64,000 bases of DNA from Propionibacterium sp. GTDB taxonomy: Bacteria; Actinomycetota; Actinomycetes; Propionibacteriales; Propionibacteriaceae. Position 1 is the stretch's first letter. Each line of letters begins with the position of its first letter. Of this stretch, positions 61,802 to 64,000 are shown piece after piece. Under the pieces are notes generated by a model. It was not told the origin of the DNA and made no database searches. It saw only the letters and a program-made list of their open reading frames with translations. The DNA lies in assembly GCA_012517405.1 (NCBI GenBank), contig JAAYVB010000026.1, positions 1 through 64,000 on the forward strand, read 5' to 3'. Position numbers and translations under genes: made by a program.

Positions 61802-61916
61802 ATGAGCAACATCTGATCGGGGATATTGCGGCTCTTGTGAACGGTCATTTCGACGACGATGTCAGATGCTGCTCCGCTTGCAGGAAGCCGCTCTTTGCTC
61901 ATATGAGCAACCTCTG
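61802..61916. promoter_or_regulatory. Paired SorC-type operator sites
   Basis: TTGCTCATATGAGCAA (61895-61910) is a perfect 16-bp palindrome. ATGAGCAACATCTG (61802-61815) and ATGAGCAACCTCTG (61903-61916) are direct repeats differing at one base, 101 bp apart. They lie between the divergent PTS and SorC units, as expected for looping by a tetrameric SorC regulator. Confidence 0.7.
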
Positions 61917-61981
61917 TGGTGGGCTCCTACATTTGGTGATTGCTCTCTTAGAGTTGGCGCAGAAGGCAAAGGAGGCGATCG

Positions 61982-63013
61982 ATGCCCAAGCAGACGGCGG
62001 ACTACGAAGAGCAGATGCTCCGGGCAGCGGAGCTGTACTACTACGGCGACTACACGCAGGCCGAGGCAGCCGAGAAACTCGGCGTCACCCGGTGGACGGT
62101 TGGCCGGCTTCTCGACGATGCCCGCAAGACCGGCATCGTCCGCATCGTCATCGACCACCCGAGAGCCCGCCGGCACGAGTTGGAGGTGCGCCTGAGGCAG
62201 GAGTACGGCCTGCGCGAGGTGATCGTGCTGCCTTCCCAACCCAGTTCAGCGATCACCCTCAGGTCGGTCTGCTCGGCGGCAGCGATGCACCTGGCGTCGA
62301 TACGCCCGAGCGTCCGCCGGATCGCGGTCAGCTGGGGACGCACCGTCGCGGCCGTCGCCGCCGAACTCCCCAACGGCTGGACACGCGGAATCGAGGTCGT
62401 GCAAACCAATGGCGGTCCCACCGTGACCCAAGGCAATCCGGTCGGAGAGTCGCTGTACGCGCTGGCTGACAAAGGTGGCGGTTCCGTTCGCAGTCTCGCG
62501 GGGCCGACGATCCTCGAGGACGCGGGGGTCGCCCGGCTGTTGCGCTCCGACGGATCGATCGCCGGCACGCTCAAGGCGGCAGAGGCATGCCGCGTGATGC
62601 TGTACTCGCCGGGCAGCGTGAGCCCGGACGACTCGGTTCTTGTCCGGTCCGGCTACCTCTCCGCCGAGCAGATGCGGCTCATGGAAGAGTCCGGCGCGGT
62701 CGGCGACGTGATGAGTCATTTCATCACGATCGACGGGAGCATCGCCGATGCCGGCCTCGACGCCCGCACGCTCTCGATGAACCTCGACGCCGTTCAGCGT
62801 TGTCCCAACGCAATAGTCGTCGCGGCAGGCGCACGCAAGGCACTGGCCACCAGGGCAGCGGTGACCGCCGGGCTGTGCACCACGCTCATCGTCGATGGCG
62901 TCATCGCCACTGCGCTGCTGGAAGCGCATCCACAGACCCATGAAGAAGACCGTCGGAACCTGACCCGTACCGACACGCCCACACATCCCGAAGAACGAAA
63001 GGAACTCTCATGA
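61982..63013 (+). CDS. SorC/DeoR-type sugar-responsive regulator
   Basis: 343 residues after a strong AAAGGAGG ribosome site. N-terminal helix-turn-helix (YYYGDYTQAEAAEKLGVTRWTVGRLLDDARKTGIV, 19-53); C-terminal sugar-phosphate isomerase-like effector domain (VSWGRTVAAVAAELP, VVQTNGGPTVTQGNPVG, GDVMSHFITIDGS, VVAAGARKALATRAAVTAGL). EryD-like regulators of polyol catabolism belong here. It is coupled by an ATGA overlap to the dehydrogenase gene and sits beside paired palindromes. Confidence 0.92.
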   Translation: MPKQTADYEEQMLRAAELYYYGDYTQAEAAEKLGVTRWTVGRLLDDARKTGIVRIVIDHPRARRHELEVRLRQEYGLREVIVLPSQPSSAITLRSVCSAAAMHLASIRPSVRRIAVSWGRTVAAVAAELPNGWTRGIEVVQTNGGPTVTQGNPVGESLYALADKGGGSVRSLAGPTILEDAGVARLLRSDGSIAGTLKAAEACRVMLYSPGSVSPDDSVLVRSGYLSAEQMRLMEESGAVGDVMSHFITIDGSIADAGLDARTLSMNLDAVQRCPNAIVVAAGARKALATRAAVTAGLCTTLIVDGVIATALLEAHPQTHEEDRRNLTRTDTPTHPEERKELS

Positions 63014-64000
63014 CTACGATCGCGGTGCTCGGCGCAGGCGTCATGGCCTCTGCCCTTACCAACCCGGCTAGGGACAACGGCCACGAGGTCCGCCTGATCG
63101 GCACCCACCTCGACGACCACATCATCGATTCGATCAAGGCCACCCGGGTACATCCGGTCCTGAAGGTCGCTCTGGACGAAAACGTGCAGCCCTACTACTT
63201 CACCGAGGCAGCCCAGGCGGTCGCCGGCGCGGACGTCGTGATGGTCGGCGTCAACTCCTTCGGCATCGATTGGGCTGGCGAGCAACTCGCCCGCTTGCTG
63301 GAGCCGGGGCAGAAAGTGCTGGTCATCACGAAGGGATTGCAGGCCGACGCCGACGGCACGCTCCGCATCCTGCCTCACGTTCTGCAGCGAGCGGTCGGCC
63401 CGATCGCCGATCGCGTCACCTGGTCGGCCATCGTCGGGCCGTGCATCGCCGGTGAACTGGCGGTCCGTCGTCCCAGCTGCGTGGTTTTTGCCGGTGAGGA
63501 TCGGGCCTCGCTCGACTTCCTGGCCGAGCTCTACGGCACCGACTACTACCATGTGTGGACCTCGACCGACTTCGTCGGTCACGAGGTCGGGGCCGCCACC
63601 AAGAACGTGTTCGCTTTCGCGCAAGGGTTCGCGCACGGCATCTTGACCGCCAAGGGCGAACTGGACGCGCCGTACGTGATGTTCAACTTCTCGGCCGCAC
63701 TGTTCGCCGAGGGGTCGCGGGAGATCCACCAGTTCATCGAGCTGATCGGCGGCGACCCGAAGACCGCCGACGGGCTCGGCGGGGTGGGCGACATGTTCGT
63801 CACCTCGATGGGCGGCCGCAATGTAAAGGCAGGCCAGTACGTCGGTGCCGGGATCCCGTTCTCCGAGGTGCGCGGCGCCCACATGAAGGGGATCACGCTC
63901 GAGGGCGTGGCCGCAATCGGTGTGGTCGGGAAGGCGTTGGAGCGGCTGACCGAACGCGGCGTGATTGAGCCGAGCGACTTCCCCTTGGTGAGGTTCCTGT
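63010..64000 (+). CDS. Glycerol-3-phosphate-dehydrogenase-like enzyme, 3' end outside window
   Basis: 330 residues visible; the frame is open to the window end. N-terminal NAD-binding TIAVLGAGVMASAL, then VMVGVNSFGI, ITKGL, IVGPCIAGELAVRRPS, the catalytic Lys in GAATKNVFAFAQGFAHG, and GGVGDMFVTSMGGRN, all features of GpsA-type enzymes. The usual GxGxxG reads GAGVMA, and loops differ from biosynthetic GpsA, so oxidation or reduction of another polyol phosphate is more likely given the SorC regulator in the same operon. AAGGA ribosome site. Confidence 0.9.
   Translation, partial: MTTIAVLGAGVMASALTNPARDNGHEVRLIGTHLDDHIIDSIKATRVHPVLKVALDENVQPYYFTEAAQAVAGADVVMVGVNSFGIDWAGEQLARLLEPGQKVLVITKGLQADADGTLRILPHVLQRAVGPIADRVTWSAIVGPCIAGELAVRRPSCVVFAGEDRASLDFLAELYGTDYYHVWTSTDFVGHEVGAATKNVFAFAQGFAHGILTAKGELDAPYVMFNFSAALFAEGSREIHQFIELIGGDPKTADGLGGVGDMFVTSMGGRNVKAGQYVGAGIPFSEVRGAHMKGITLEGVAAIGVVGKALERLTERGVIEPSDFPLVRFL

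Overview
The window comes from the chromosome of a high-GC actinobacterium. The block crgA / DUF881 / pabA facing pknB-pbpA-rodA-pstP-fhaB-fhaA is a hallmark of that phylum. Gene content (cobalamin riboswitch, Mrp antiporter, sortase anchor, KDPG aldolase) would fit the Propionibacteriaceae or relatives, but that rank is inference. No rRNA, intact tRNA, IS element, prophage or CRISPR array was seen.

Layout. 1-5,035: end of an LPXTG surface protein, a LytR_C protein, a ParB-like protein, a HerA-type ATPase with a small membrane partner, and gdhA. 5,123-11,634: a Pro/Thr-tailed Ser/Thr kinase, a membrane protein, and a heterodimeric ABC exporter under a TetR repressor with a perfect palindromic operator. 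11,882-14,811: DUF4862 protein, DUF2500-like protein, lysS. 14,998-21,723: six-gene Mrp Na+/H+ antiporter operon (A and B fused). 21,822-31,435: cell-division and cell-wall signalling block; pknA is missing from its usual place. 31,677-35,147: thioredoxin, then an IclR regulator facing a KDPG aldolase / KDG-type kinase operon. 35,309-39,108: a type III polyketide synthase, methyltransferase, flavin monooxygenase operon resembling the phenolic-lipid srsABC operon, with a UbiA prenyltransferase converging on it. 39,157-46,093: methyltransferase, pirin, acyl-CoA ligase with an odd coiled-coil tail, SLC13-type carrier, DUF1269 protein, LapA-like and unknown proteins. 46,236-53,074: a MalT/LAL-type LuxR regulator and a pepA-abgT-glsA operon. 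53,203-59,290: a P-type-ATPase-like protein that has lost its catalytic residues, a META lipoprotein, a CinA-type amidohydrolase, and an AspT-family carrier with a cobalamin riboswitch in its leader. 59,346-64,000: LtrA, an orphan PTS EIIA with an unknown membrane protein, and a divergent SorC regulator followed by a glycerol-3-phosphate-dehydrogenase-like gene cut by the window end.

Most notable points: (1) the cobalamin riboswitch placed ahead of an AspT/YidE-type transporter, with a well-initiated 24-codon ORF between them; (2) the catalytically dead P-type ATPase; (3) the type III PKS operon with a prenyltransferase next to it; (4) short tandem repeats sitting on, or just after, the stop codons of three different genes; (5) strong palindromes marking probable TetR, IclR and SorC operators.
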